DNA of 22,306 bases from Patescibacteria group bacterium (GTDB taxonomy: Bacteria > Patescibacteriota > Patescibacteriia > WFTA01 > S139-112). The notes beneath the pieces were generated by a model. It had not been told where the DNA came from. It ran no database searches and saw only the letters and a program-made list of their open reading frames with translations. Of the stretch, positions 7,101 to 14,191 are shown in pieces. Location: the NCBI GenBank assembly GCA_015485715.1, contig WFTA01000009.1, forward strand, positions 1 to 22,306. Reading direction: 5' to 3'. Numbering within the stretch: the stretch's first letter is position 1; each line of letters starts with the position of its first letter. The position numbers and the translations under genes are program-made.

Positions 7101-9554
7101 ATGAAGGAATATGAACATAAAAAAATAGATAAAAAGTGGCAACAGATTTGGGAAAAAGAAAAAGTATTTAAAGCAGATGATGAGTCAGACAAAGAAAAGG
7201 TCTATGTGCTTGACATGTTTCCCTATCCATCAGCTGATGGTCTTCATACAGGACATCTTTTGAGCTATACAGGCACAGATATAGTTTCAAGATATTTAAG
7301 AATGAAAGGTAAAAATGTCCTACATCCTATAGGATGGGATGCATTTGGTTTGCCTGCTGAAAATTTTGCCATCAAAAAAGGAGTTCATCCTAGAGAGACA
7401 ACTTGGAGGAGTATTGATAATTTTAGGAGGCAAATAAAATCAGTAGGGTTTTCATATGACTGGGACAGAGAGATAAATACAGCCGACCCTGGGTATTACA
7501 AGTGGACTCAGTGGATATTTTTAAAATTATATGAAAAGGGACTGGCGTATAAGAAGAAGGCACCTGTTAACTGGTGTGATTCCTGTCAGACGGTTCTGGC
7601 GCGTGAGCAGGTGATAGACGGCAGATGCGAGAGGTGTAAAAATCAGGTTATACAGAAAGAGCTTGAGCAGTGGTTTTTCAAGATCACTGATTATGCAGAC
7701 AGGCTTATCAAGGACTTGGAAAAAGTTGACTGGCCCGAGCCTATAAAACAGATGCAGCTTAACTGGATAGGAAAATCAGAAGGAGCTTTGATAAAATTTC
7801 CTTTACAGGGATTTGATTTTTCTGTGGAGGTTTTTACCACACGACCTGATACTTTGTTTGGTGCAACTTATCTTGTGCTGGCGCCAGAGCACGCCCTGAT
7901 AGAACAATTAAAAGAGAGGATTGAAAATATAGATGAAGTGGAAAATTATATTCAAAAATCAAAAGAGAAAAATGAGTTGGAAAGAACAGATCTGGCGAAA
8001 GAAAAGACAGGTGTTGAGATTAAGGGTATAAGAGCAGTAAATCCTGCAAATGGAGAAGAAATATCTGTCTGGATTGCAGATTATGTTTTGATGGGCTATG
8101 GTACTGGAGCTATTATGGCAGTTCCTGCTCACGACAGCAGAGACTGGGAATTTGCCAGAAAGTATAATCTGCCCATTAAAGAAGTAGTAAAGGGAGGAGA
8201 TATAGAAAAAGAAGCATATATAGACAAGGGTATTTTAGTGAATTCAGGAGAATTTAGCGGACTGGATAGCGAGCAGGCAAAAGAAAAAATAATCTCTCAT
8301 CTTAAGGAAAAAGGCTTGGGAGAAGCTGGGGTATCCTACAGATTGCGTGATTGGCTGATATCGCGCCAGAGATACTGGGGTGCACCTATTCCTGTCATTT
8401 ATTGTCCTGTCTGTGGCATAGTCCCTGTTCCAGAGGAAGAGCTTCCAGTTGAGCTACCTGATGATGTTGATTTTAAGCCCACTGGTTATTCACCACTTAA
8501 AGATTCCAAATCTTTTCATAAAGTTTCTTGTTATAAGTGCGGAAGGGACGAAGGGGTTGTCAGGGAAAGTGATACTATGGATACTTTTGTAGATTCATCT
8601 TGGTATTTTTTAAGATATACTGATCCTAGGAATTCTCAGGAATTTGCATCCAAAGATAAAATTTCTATCTGGTGTCCTGTAGACTTATATGTAGGCGGGG
8701 CAGAACATGCTGTACTGCATCTTTTATATGCCAGATTTTTTACCAAAGTCTTGTATGATTTGGGATATATTGATTTTGAAGAGCCATTTTTAAAGCTTAG
8801 AAATCAGGGGATGATTTTGGGAGAGGACGGACAGAAAATGTCCAAGTCAAGAGGAAATGTAATTAATCCTGATGAGATTATTGAAGTATATGGTGCAGAT
8901 ACAGTCCGTGTATATGAAATGTTTATGGGACCTTTTGAAGATTCCAAGCCATGGTCTACAAAGGGAATGATCGGGGTAAGGAGGTTTCTGGATAAGGTAT
9001 GGAATATGGCTCAGATTCTTAAAAAGAAAACAGACAGCAATGTGTTACCCTATTCACTTCCTCAGGAAGATATTCCTCTGGTGAGACTACTTCATAAAAC
9101 CGTTAAAAAGGTTACTGTAGATATTGAAGAATTTAGATTTAACACAGCTATATCTGCAATGATGATATTTATAAATAACCTAAATAGAGAAGTGGATAAT
9201 ATAGATGATGTTAAGATTCTGGTTAATGTATTTAGAAGTTTTATCATTATTCTTTCGCCTTTTGCACCTCATCTTTCAGAAGAGATATGGGAGATGTTTG
9301 GAGGGGAAGATTTTGTTTGCAGACAAATGTGGCCCATATATAGAGAAGATTTGACCCAAGAGGATGAAATAGAATTTGTTGTGCAGATAAACGGAAAGAT
9401 GAGAGCATCACTTAGAGTGCCAACCGGATTATCACAGGAGGAGATAGAAGAAAAGGTTATGCAGATAAACAATGTAAGCAAGTATCTTGATGGGAAACAA
9501 ATTAACAAAAAAATATTTGTTCCTAACAGGCTTATAAATTTTGTAGTGAAGTAA
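7101..9554 (+). CDS. leuS: Leucine-tRNA ligase
   Basis: This 817-residue class I aminoacyl-tRNA synthetase charges tRNA-Leu in the cytoplasm. The HIGH-type signature is HTGH (49-52) after DMFPYPSADGL, and KMSKS is at 579-583. The editing (CP1) domain shows the threonine-rich TTRPDT (246-251) and GTGAIMAVPAHDSRDWEFA. Zinc-binding pairs C159/C162 and C176/C179, and a later CPVC, are present. The anticodon-binding and C-terminal domains follow, ending PNRLINFVVK. Length is near the usual 800-880. No Shine-Dalgarno is visible; TATAAA at 7085-7090 is 10 bases before the ATG, suggesting a very short leader. The stop overlaps the tsaC start (TAATG), so the two are translationally coupled. Confidence 0.97.
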   Translation: MKEYEHKKIDKKWQQIWEKEKVFKADDESDKEKVYVLDMFPYPSADGLHTGHLLSYTGTDIVSRYLRMKGKNVLHPIGWDAFGLPAENFAIKKGVHPRETTWRSIDNFRRQIKSVGFSYDWDREINTADPGYYKWTQWIFLKLYEKGLAYKKKAPVNWCDSCQTVLAREQVIDGRCERCKNQVIQKELEQWFFKITDYADRLIKDLEKVDWPEPIKQMQLNWIGKSEGALIKFPLQGFDFSVEVFTTRPDTLFGATYLVLAPEHALIEQLKERIENIDEVENYIQKSKEKNELERTDLAKEKTGVEIKGIRAVNPANGEEISVWIADYVLMGYGTGAIMAVPAHDSRDWEFARKYNLPIKEVVKGGDIEKEAYIDKGILVNSGEFSGLDSEQAKEKIISHLKEKGLGEAGVSYRLRDWLISRQRYWGAPIPVIYCPVCGIVPVPEEELPVELPDDVDFKPTGYSPLKDSKSFHKVSCYKCGRDEGVVRESDTMDTFVDSSWYFLRYTDPRNSQEFASKDKISIWCPVDLYVGGAEHAVLHLLYARFFTKVLYDLGYIDFEEPFLKLRNQGMILGEDGQKMSKSRGNVINPDEIIEVYGADTVRVYEMFMGPFEDSKPWSTKGMIGVRRFLDKVWNMAQILKKKTDSNVLPYSLPQEDIPLVRLLHKTVKKVTVDIEEFRFNTAISAMMIFINNLNREVDNIDDVKILVNVFRSFIIILSPFAPHLSEEIWEMFGGEDFVCRQMWPIYREDLTQEDEIEFVVQINGKMRASLRVPTGLSQEEIEEKVMQINNVSKYLDGKQINKKIFVPNRLINFVVK

Positions 9555-10168
9555 TGGAGATTATAAAGGCAGAAAAACAGATATCTTCTCGAGATTTGGA
9601 AAAAATTGTTTCATCTTTGAAAAATGACGGGATTATCATCTACCCTACAGAGACTGTCTATGGTATAGGCGGGAATCCTTTTAGTCAAAGTGCACTGAAT
9701 AAAATCATGGATTTAAAAGAAAACAGGAGTTTGGATAAGCGTTTTCTAATGCTTGCACCAAATATGGATGTGGTGGAGAAATATTTTGTCTTCAGCAGTG
9801 TTGCGAGAGAGTTGGCAGGCAAGTACTGGCCCGGACCTTTGACTTTGGTTTTACCGCTTAAAGACAAAAGAAAGTTTTCTGATTTGATTAAAAGCAATGA
9901 TGGCTATGCAGGAGTGAGGGTGTCGTCATCTTCTATAGCTTCCAGTATTGCCAGAAGTTGGAATGATCTCATAGTTTCAACAAGCGCCAATATAAGCGGC
10001 AGAGTTGAGTGTAGAAATTTGAAAGAAGTTTTGGAGGAGTTTGGAGATAAACTGAGTAAAATAGACTATATCATAGATGGGGGTTTTTTATCAGGAAAAC
10101 CTTCTACAGTGGCAAAAGTAGTTGATCATAAAGTGATTGTGCTCAGGCAGGGAGAGGTTAATCTATAA
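9554..10168 (+). CDS. tsaC: Threonylcarbamoyl-AMP synthase (TsaC/Sua5/YrdC family)
   Basis: This 204-residue protein makes threonylcarbamoyl-AMP from threonine, bicarbonate and ATP, the first step of the t6A37 modification of ANN-decoding tRNAs. Family motifs visible are YPTETVYGIGGN (30-41), a basic K55/R58 cluster, KYWPGPLTLVLP, GVRVSSS, the STSANISG signature and GKPSTV near the C-terminus. Its length matches the short TsaC form rather than the longer Sua5 with an extra C-terminal domain. It begins on the last base of the leuS stop, so it should be translated by reinitiation from leuS; no other start signal is seen. The partner genes tsaB, tsaD and tsaE are not in the window. Confidence 0.93.
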   Translation: MEIIKAEKQISSRDLEKIVSSLKNDGIIIYPTETVYGIGGNPFSQSALNKIMDLKENRSLDKRFLMLAPNMDVVEKYFVFSSVARELAGKYWPGPLTLVLPLKDKRKFSDLIKSNDGYAGVRVSSSSIASSIARSWNDLIVSTSANISGRVECRNLKEVLEEFGDKLSKIDYIIDGGFLSGKPSTVAKVVDHKVIVLRQGEVNL

Positions 10169-10171
10169 AAT

Positions 10172-10201
10172 TGGCTTATTTTAGCTATTTTTTTTATTTT
10201 T
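10172..10201 (+). terminator. Weak intrinsic terminator after tsaC
   Basis: TGGCT (10172-10176) can pair with AGCTA (10183-10187), including one G-U pair, followed by an almost pure T tract to about 10201. It would separate leuS-tsaC from the 16S promoter. The stem is only 5 bp. Confidence 0.45.
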
Positions 10202-10241
10202 GCGCAATGTTGATATCTTGTTTACAGTTTTATCAAAAGAC

Positions 10242-10282
10242 TTGACAAAATACTTGACAATATATTATTATAGTGATACATT
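10242..10282 (+). promoter_or_regulatory. 16S rRNA promoter region with two TTGACA boxes
   Basis: Consensus TTGACA occurs at 10242-10247 and 10254-10259. The second is 17 bp from TACATT (10277-10282), which carries an upstream TG (TGATACATT, extended -10). The first is 18 bp from TATTAT (10266-10271). Two overlapping strong promoters are typical for a stable-RNA operon. The predicted leader is about 370 nt. Confidence 0.7.
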
Positions 10283-10307
10283 ATAAACGCACATAAAATT
10301 TATAAAT

Positions 10308-10418
10308 CCAATAGGTCCTTGAAGGATACCATTGGAAAGAGAGTAGATTACAAGAGATCAAGTAAAGGACCAAACAGAAACAGTGACATTTGTAAAAGTG
10401 TTACTGTTTTTGTTTGGT
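10308..10418 (+). promoter_or_regulatory. Structured 16S leader with two hairpins and an alternative pairing
   Basis: CCAAT...ATTGG closes a hairpin at 10308-10335. A much stronger one spans 10369-10418: ACCAAACAGAAACAGT pairs with ACTGTTTTTGTTTGGT (16 pairs including one G-U) and continues inward. GGTCCTT (10315-10321), inside the first hairpin, is also complementary to AAGGACC (10365-10371) at the base of the second, so the two folds can compete. No T-run follows the second hairpin, so plain termination is not evident; antitermination or processing control is possible. Confidence 0.55.
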
Positions 10419-10471
10419 TGAAATTGGTGTTTTTGGAAGAACTGACTAAAGGATCTTTGACAATTAAATAT

Positions 10472-10508
10472 AGCCAACTGCATTTTGAATAGTTGCAGTA
10501 CCATCTGG
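10472..10508 (+). promoter_or_regulatory. 5' strand of the pre-16S processing helix
   Basis: AGCCAACTGCATTTTGAAT and the following AGTTGCAGTACCATCTGG are complementary to 12751-12788 over about 36 positions, with one bulge, one mismatch and two G-U pairs. A leader-trailer helix of this kind is the usual RNase III substrate that releases pre-16S RNA. Confidence 0.85.
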
Positions 10509-10533
10509 ATAAGGTTCACTCTCACATTTGAAT

Positions 10534-10564
10534 CTTTCAATTGTTGAGAGTTTGATCCTGGCTC
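10534..10564 (+). repeat. Upstream copy of a 31-bp direct repeat of the 16S 5' end
   Basis: This segment, containing GTTGAGAGTTTGATCCTGGC, is identical to 10657-10687, which includes the true 16S start. It then diverges (CCCCGAT instead of AGGATGAACG). The two copies are offset by 123 bp. The 92 bp between them (10565-10656) can fold into hairpins, for example CCCCGAT/ATCGGGG at 10564-10580, and TTCATCCTT pairing with AAGGGTGAA around CCAG/CTGG. Confidence 0.9.
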
Positions 10565-10656
10565 CCCGATATTCATCGGGGCAGGCAGGATTTCATCCTT
10601 CGCCAGGCATATTGTCTGGTTTAAGGGTGAAGCAGAATTATCTGCCAAATTTTCAC

Positions 10657-10708
<52 letters not shown>

Positions 10709-10730
10709 TCTAAGGCATGCAAGTCGTGCG

Positions 10731-10834
10731 CCCAGCCGCAGTTTGGGCTGAAGATATGAGTTAAAATCTACTCTCTGCGTTGGCAAGTGTAGACTTGAAT
10801 TATTACCATATCTTCACTCCAAACTGCGGCTGGG
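10731..10834 (+). repeat. 104-bp hairpin element, copy A, in 16S helix 6 (V1)
   Basis: Its arms start CCCAGCCGCAGTTTGG and end CCAAACTGCGGCTGGG, a perfect 16-bp stem. The stem continues through GAAGATATG/CATATCTTC to a total of 27 pairs out of 28 positions, with a single C-C mismatch. The roughly 48-nt apical part may form a smaller stem with a TGC-GTTG-GCA tip. It replaces the ordinary short V1 hairpin of the 16S RNA. A second copy at 12602-12705 has the same length and 98 of 104 identical bases. Confidence 0.92.
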
Positions 10835-11191
10835 AGCGGCGAACGGGTGAGTAACACGTCGGAACCTGCCCTTATCACGGGGATAACTTCGGGAAACCGG
10901 GGCTAATACCCGATAGTCTCCATTCTCGAGAGAGTTTGGAGTAAAGGTCCTTTTGGGCCGGATAAGGAGGGGCCGGCGGCCGATTAGCTTGTTGGTGGGG
11001 TAATGGCCTACCAAGGCGATGATCGGTAGCGGGTGTGAGAGCATGGCCCGCCTCACTGGGACTGAGACACTGCCCAGACTCCTACGGGAGGCTGCAGTCG
11101 AGAATCTTCCGCAATGCCCGCAAGGGTGACGGAGCGACGCCGCGTGCAGGATGAAGCCCTTCGGGGTGTAAACTGCTTTTCTGAGGGAACA

Positions 11192-11517
11192 AGTCCAGCC
11201 TCACTTTTGGTATCATAACAGTATGATATAATTATATATATGTGGTTTGTATATGTAATACAAAATATTGTTTCAGATAGAGTTTATATAGGAATTACTA
11301 ATGATTTAAAGAGGAGATTAAAAGAACACAACAGTAAAGGATCTAGAAGTTATACTCAAAAGTACAGGCAGATGTGGAGATTGATTTATTTTGAAGGTTA
11401 TAGAAGCAAAAAAGATGCTGATAGAGAAAAGAAGTTAAAACAGCACGGATCTTCTAAGAAAAATTTATATAAAAGAATAAAGAACAGTTTCTATGATGCC
11501 AAAAGTGAGGCTGGATT
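11192..11517 (+). mobile_element. Intervening-sequence-like insertion extending 16S helix 17
   Basis: CCAGCCTCACTTTTGG (11195-11210) is perfectly complementary to 11499-11514. With the neighbouring ATCATA/TATGAT bases and three basal pairs the stem reaches about 26 bp with two G-U pairs. Outside it CTGAGG (11181-11186) pairs with CCTCAG (11525-11530), the normal base of helix 17. The loop holds a GIY-YIG reading frame and under 50 non-coding bases, too little for a group I or II ribozyme core. It therefore resembles RNase III-excised rRNA intervening sequences more than a self-splicing intron; excision is inferred. Confidence 0.75.
11224..11232 (+). promoter_or_regulatory. Extended -10 promoter inside the 16S insertion
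   Basis: TGATATAAT is a perfect extended -10 motif ending 7 bases before the GIY-YIG start codon, so a transcript would start at or almost at the ATG (leaderless). The same TATGATATAATTAT string occurs in the promoter at about 20102-20115. An overlapping TATCAT-ATGATA hairpin (11211-11228) lies just upstream. Confidence 0.55.
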
Positions 11518-11536
11518 GAGGGTACCTCAGGAATAA
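11240..11536 (+). CDS. Single-domain GIY-YIG endonuclease encoded within the 16S rRNA gene
   Basis: This 98-residue protein has the GIY-YIG core: FVYVIQ (3-8, Tyr5), VYIGIT (15-20, Tyr16), R25/R26, H30, and E63 in the DADREKKLK helix, all expected active-site positions. The GSRSYTQKYRQMWRLIYFEGY segment is typical of the small YhbQ/Uri-like subfamily common in CPR genomes. There is no extra DNA-binding domain. The last dozen or so residues (KSEAGLRVPQE) are encoded by the insertion's 3' stem arm and by conserved 16S sequence, and the TAA stop is part of the 16S motif GGAATAAG (E. coli about 497-499). No Shine-Dalgarno is seen. A homing role for spreading the insertion into intact 16S genes is inferred. 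Confidence 0.85.
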   Translation: MWFVYVIQNIVSDRVYIGITNDLKRRLKEHNSKGSRSYTQKYRQMWRLIYFEGYRSKKDADREKKLKQHGSSKKNLYKRIKNSFYDAKSEAGLRVPQE

Positions 11537-11934
11537 GGGGCCGCCAAACTCGTGCCAGCAGCGGCGGTAAGACGAGTGCCCCGAGCGTTATCCGGAATCA
11601 CTGGGCGTAAAGGGTCCGCAGGCGGTCTGATACATCTCCTGTTAAAGCCCGGGGCTCAACCCCGGATCAGCAGGAGAGATGGTCAGACTAGAGGCTGGGA
11701 GAGGCTAGCGGAATGGTAGGTGTAGGGGTAAAATCCGTTAATATCTACCAGAACACCGAAGGCGAAGGCAGCTAGCTGGAACAGTCCTGACGCTCAGGGA
11801 CGAAAGCGTGGGGAGCGAAGAGGATTAGATACCCTCGTAGTCCACGCCCTAAACGATGGGTACTAAGCATTGGTAGTCTCGACCCTATCAGTGCTGTTGC
11901 ACTCAAGCTAACGCCTTAAGTACCCCGCCTGGGA

Positions 11935-11966
<32 letters not shown>

Positions 11967-12601
11967 AGACGGGGGCTCGAACAAGCGGTGGAGCGTGTGG
12001 TTTAATTCGACAATAAGCGAGGAACCTTACCAGGGCTTGACATCCAGCCTATGCCGAAGGGTAATGCCTGAGGCTTAGTGGCTGGACAGGTGGTGCATGG
12101 TTGTCGTCAGCATGTGCCGTGAGGTGCACCGTTAACTCGGGTAACATGCGCAACCCTCGTCCTGTGTTACTGGTGTCACAGGAGACTGCCTGGGTTAACC
12201 AGGAGGAAGGTGGGGATGACGTCAAATCAGCATGTCCCTTACGCCCTGGGCTACACACGCGCTACAATGGCCGGTACAACGGGATGCCAAGCCGTAAGGC
12301 GGAGCAAATCCTTATAAAGCCGGTCTCAGTTCGGATTGAGGGCTGCAACTCGCCCTCATGAAGCTGGAATCGCTAGTAACCGCGGATCAGCCTCGCCGCG
12401 GTGAATACGTTCTCGAGCCTTGTACTCACTGCCCGTCACGTCAAGGGAGCCGGCAATACCTGAAGACCCCGCTGAGCGGGGGACACGGTAGGGCTGGTGA
12501 CAGGGACGAAGTCGTAACAAGGCATCCGTAGCGGAAGCTGTGGATGGATCACCTCCTTTCTAAGGAGCAAGTGAGGCGCAAGCCTCTAGCTTCTAGGTCG
12601 A

Positions 12602-12705
12602 CCCAGCTGCAGTTTGGACTGGAGATATGAGTTAAAATCTACCCTTTGCGTTGGCAAGTGTAGACTTGAGTTATTACCATATCTTCACTCCAAACTGCGG
12701 CTGGG
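12602..12705 (+). repeat. 104-bp hairpin element, copy B, in the 16S trailer
   Basis: It has the same length and layout as 10731-10834, starting 43 bp after the mature 16S end and still inside the processing helix. The six differences from copy A are all transitions. The three in the 5' arm (C/T at element position 7, G/A at 17, A/G at 21) each keep the pair by exchanging Watson-Crick and G-U pairing. The arms of the two copies are also mutually complementary, so a long-range fold closing the whole 16S body is possible. Confidence 0.92.
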
Positions 12706-12750
12706 AAAGGCTTACCTTCAGCATGCTCGTGAGCCGAGCTTGTTGTTGTA

Positions 12751-12788
12751 CCAGATCGGTACTGCAACTATTCAAGGTGCACTTGGCT
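12751..12788 (+). promoter_or_regulatory. 3' strand of the pre-16S processing helix
   Basis: CCAGATCGGTACTGCAACTA and the bases following to TTGGCT pair with leader positions 10472-10508. The helix encloses the 16S gene and both copies of the 104-bp element, so all are part of one precursor. Confidence 0.85.
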
Positions 12789-12827
12789 TTTAAATAAAAA
12801 TATGATAGTATTTTAAAAAAGGTTAAA

Positions 12828-12872
12828 GAACTTTTGCCCAAAGCTTTTTAAAAGGGCGGGGCGCAAAAGTTC
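12828..12872. promoter_or_regulatory. Inverted repeat between the 16S trailer and HU
   Basis: GAACTTTTGC (12828-12837) and GCAAAAGTTC (12863-12872) form a 10-bp perfect stem with further GCCC/GGGC pairing inside. No T-run follows, so it is either a weak terminator of the 16S unit or a leader structure of the HU mRNA. Confidence 0.5.
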
Positions 12873-12921
12873 CATATAAGTTAACGCGCTTTCCAAAAAG
12901 GGAGGTGCTAAGAGAAGAAAT

Positions 12922-13206
12922 ATGGGAAAACCAATGACAAAATCACAATTTTTTCAGGCTTTAGCCGATAAATTAGGGGTTTCCAAAAAAGAAGCACAGA
13001 GAACATATGAGGCACTAGTTGAGCTTGTTTATGATGAAATCAAAGCCAATGGGGTAGTGAACCTGCCTGATCTGGGCAAGATGCAGAAGAAAGAAAGAGC
13101 AGCCAGAATGGGCAGAAATCCTGCCACAGGAGAGACTATTCAGATTCCTGCCAAGACTGTTCTCAAATTCAGAGTTGCTAAAGCTGCCAAAGATGCTTTG
13201 CTCTAG
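12922..13206 (+). CDS. hup: HU/IHF-family DNA-binding protein
   Basis: This 94-residue nucleoid protein binds and bends DNA as a dimer. The N-terminal helices (TKSQFFQALADKLGVSKKEAQRTYEALVELVYDEI), the turn VVNLPDLGKMQKKERAAR, the DNA-intercalating arm tip GRNPATGETIQIPAKTVLKFR with its conserved RNP, and the final KAAKDAL are all canonical. The length matches HU (about 90). GGGAGGTG about 15 bases upstream of the ATG is the strongest Shine-Dalgarno in the window. A start at 12934 (MTKSQFF) would also give a normal HU N-terminus but lies even further from that site. A strong terminator follows. Confidence 0.95.
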   Translation: MGKPMTKSQFFQALADKLGVSKKEAQRTYEALVELVYDEIKANGVVNLPDLGKMQKKERAARMGRNPATGETIQIPAKTVLKFRVAKAAKDALL

Positions 13207-13230
13207 TAAATATATAAGTTGTAATCAATG

Positions 13231-13264
13231 AATAAATACACCCAGCAGGGTGTATTTATTTTTT
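13231..13264 (+). terminator. Intrinsic terminator of HU
   Basis: AATAAATACACCC (13231-13243) and GGGTGTATTTATT (13248-13260) form a perfect 13-bp stem with an AGCA loop, running into a T-run to 13264. It ends 10 bases before the truB start codon. Confidence 0.9.
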
Positions 13265-13274
13265 AATTGATTTT

Positions 13275-14012
13275 ATGCAGGGATTTATTTTAATAGACAA
13301 ACCACAAGGTATTACCTCGCACGATGTAGTTGACCACCTGCGCAGGATAACAGGAGTTAAAAAGATAGGACACAGCGGCACTCTTGATCCTTTAGCTACT
13401 GGTCTTTTAATTGTGGCTATAGGGAGAGAATACACAAAAAAACTTCAGAGTTTAATAGCTAAAGATAAAAAGTACAAAGCTGAAATTATTTTTGGTATAA
13501 ATAGCACTACTTATGACAAAGAAGGAGAGCTTAGTTTTTGCAGGCATAATTTTTCCCTTACTTCTTCTGATATAGAAAATGCACTGAGTAAGTTTAAAGG
13601 AGATATATTACAAAGACCGCCTATATTTTCAGCCAAGAAAATAAAAGGCAGGAAAATGTATGAGCTGGCAAGAAAAAATCAGACCATAGATATAGAGCCT
13701 GTGAAAGTACATGTATATAATCTATATATAGAAAGTTATGAAAATCTGCCGTTTGATTATCATGCCGATCAAGAGTACGCTCTGGAAGATTTACCAAAGG
13801 TATATTTAGATATTCATGTATCCTCTGGAACTTACATCAGATCTATAGCTCATGATTTAGGAGATGTGCTTGACTGTGGAGCTATACTTGGCAGTCTCAG
13901 GAGGTATGCGATAGGGGATTTTGATGTTACATCTGCAGTTAAACTTGATGATTTAAACGCAGAAAATATATCAGAGCATTTGACCGATATAGATGTACAA
14001 GGTAGAATGTAA
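13275..14012 (+). CDS. truB: tRNA pseudouridine(55) synthase
   Basis: This 245-residue enzyme converts U55 of the tRNA T-loop to pseudouridine. The N-terminus GFILIDKPQGITSHDVV and the catalytic motif GHSGTLDPLATGLL (nucleophile Asp38) are diagnostic. The RPPIFSAKKIKGRKMYELAR segment and YIRSIAHDLG are also present. The protein is on the short side for TruB and lacks a clear C-terminal PUA domain, as is common in reduced genomes. The ATG is only 10 bases after the HU terminator and no promoter or Shine-Dalgarno is evident between them, so expression probably needs read-through or a promoter overlapping the terminator. Confidence 0.94.
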   Translation: MQGFILIDKPQGITSHDVVDHLRRITGVKKIGHSGTLDPLATGLLIVAIGREYTKKLQSLIAKDKKYKAEIIFGINSTTYDKEGELSFCRHNFSLTSSDIENALSKFKGDILQRPPIFSAKKIKGRKMYELARKNQTIDIEPVKVHVYNLYIESYENLPFDYHADQEYALEDLPKVYLDIHVSSGTYIRSIAHDLGDVLDCGAILGSLRRYAIGDFDVTSAVKLDDLNAENISEHLTDIDVQGRM

Positions 14013-14033
14013 AAGTAAAGAAGTTTTCAATTT

Positions 14034-14137
14034 ACCCCACACTATTATTAGTTAAAATAGGTTGAAGAGAAAAAAACTATTAAGGGTAGATATAAATCAA
14101 TCTTACAAATACATATCAAGGTATAATAGTGTGGGGT
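14034..14137. repeat. Inverted-repeat element between truB and era
   Basis: ACCCCACACTATTAT (14034-14048) is the exact reverse complement of 14123-14137, a 15-bp perfect inverted repeat enclosing 74 bp with no reading frame. The right arm overlaps a TATAAT (14122-14127). It may be a MITE-like remnant, an mRNA structure or a small RNA; nothing decides between these. Its 104-bp span equals that of the 16S hairpin element, but the sequences are unrelated. Confidence 0.7.
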
Positions 14138-14163
14138 TAACCAATTTTTAATCAATCTTTTTT

Positions 14164-14169
14164 TATAAT
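14164..14169 (+). promoter_or_regulatory. Candidate -10 box for era
   Basis: TATAAT ends 22 bases before the era start; another TATAAT is at 14122-14127. Neither has a convincing -35. There is no Shine-Dalgarno before the ATG. Confidence 0.4.
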
Positions 14170-14191
14170 TTGAAAATAGTTTTTATTTTTT

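Noticed and set aside
11192..11517. Group I self-splicing intron in 16S
   Set aside because: The coding frame fills almost the whole insertion, leaving under 50 non-coding bases, and no P7/G-site-like core is visible.
12049..12361. Frames in the 3' half of the 16S gene
   Set aside because: They lie wholly in conserved rRNA sequence.
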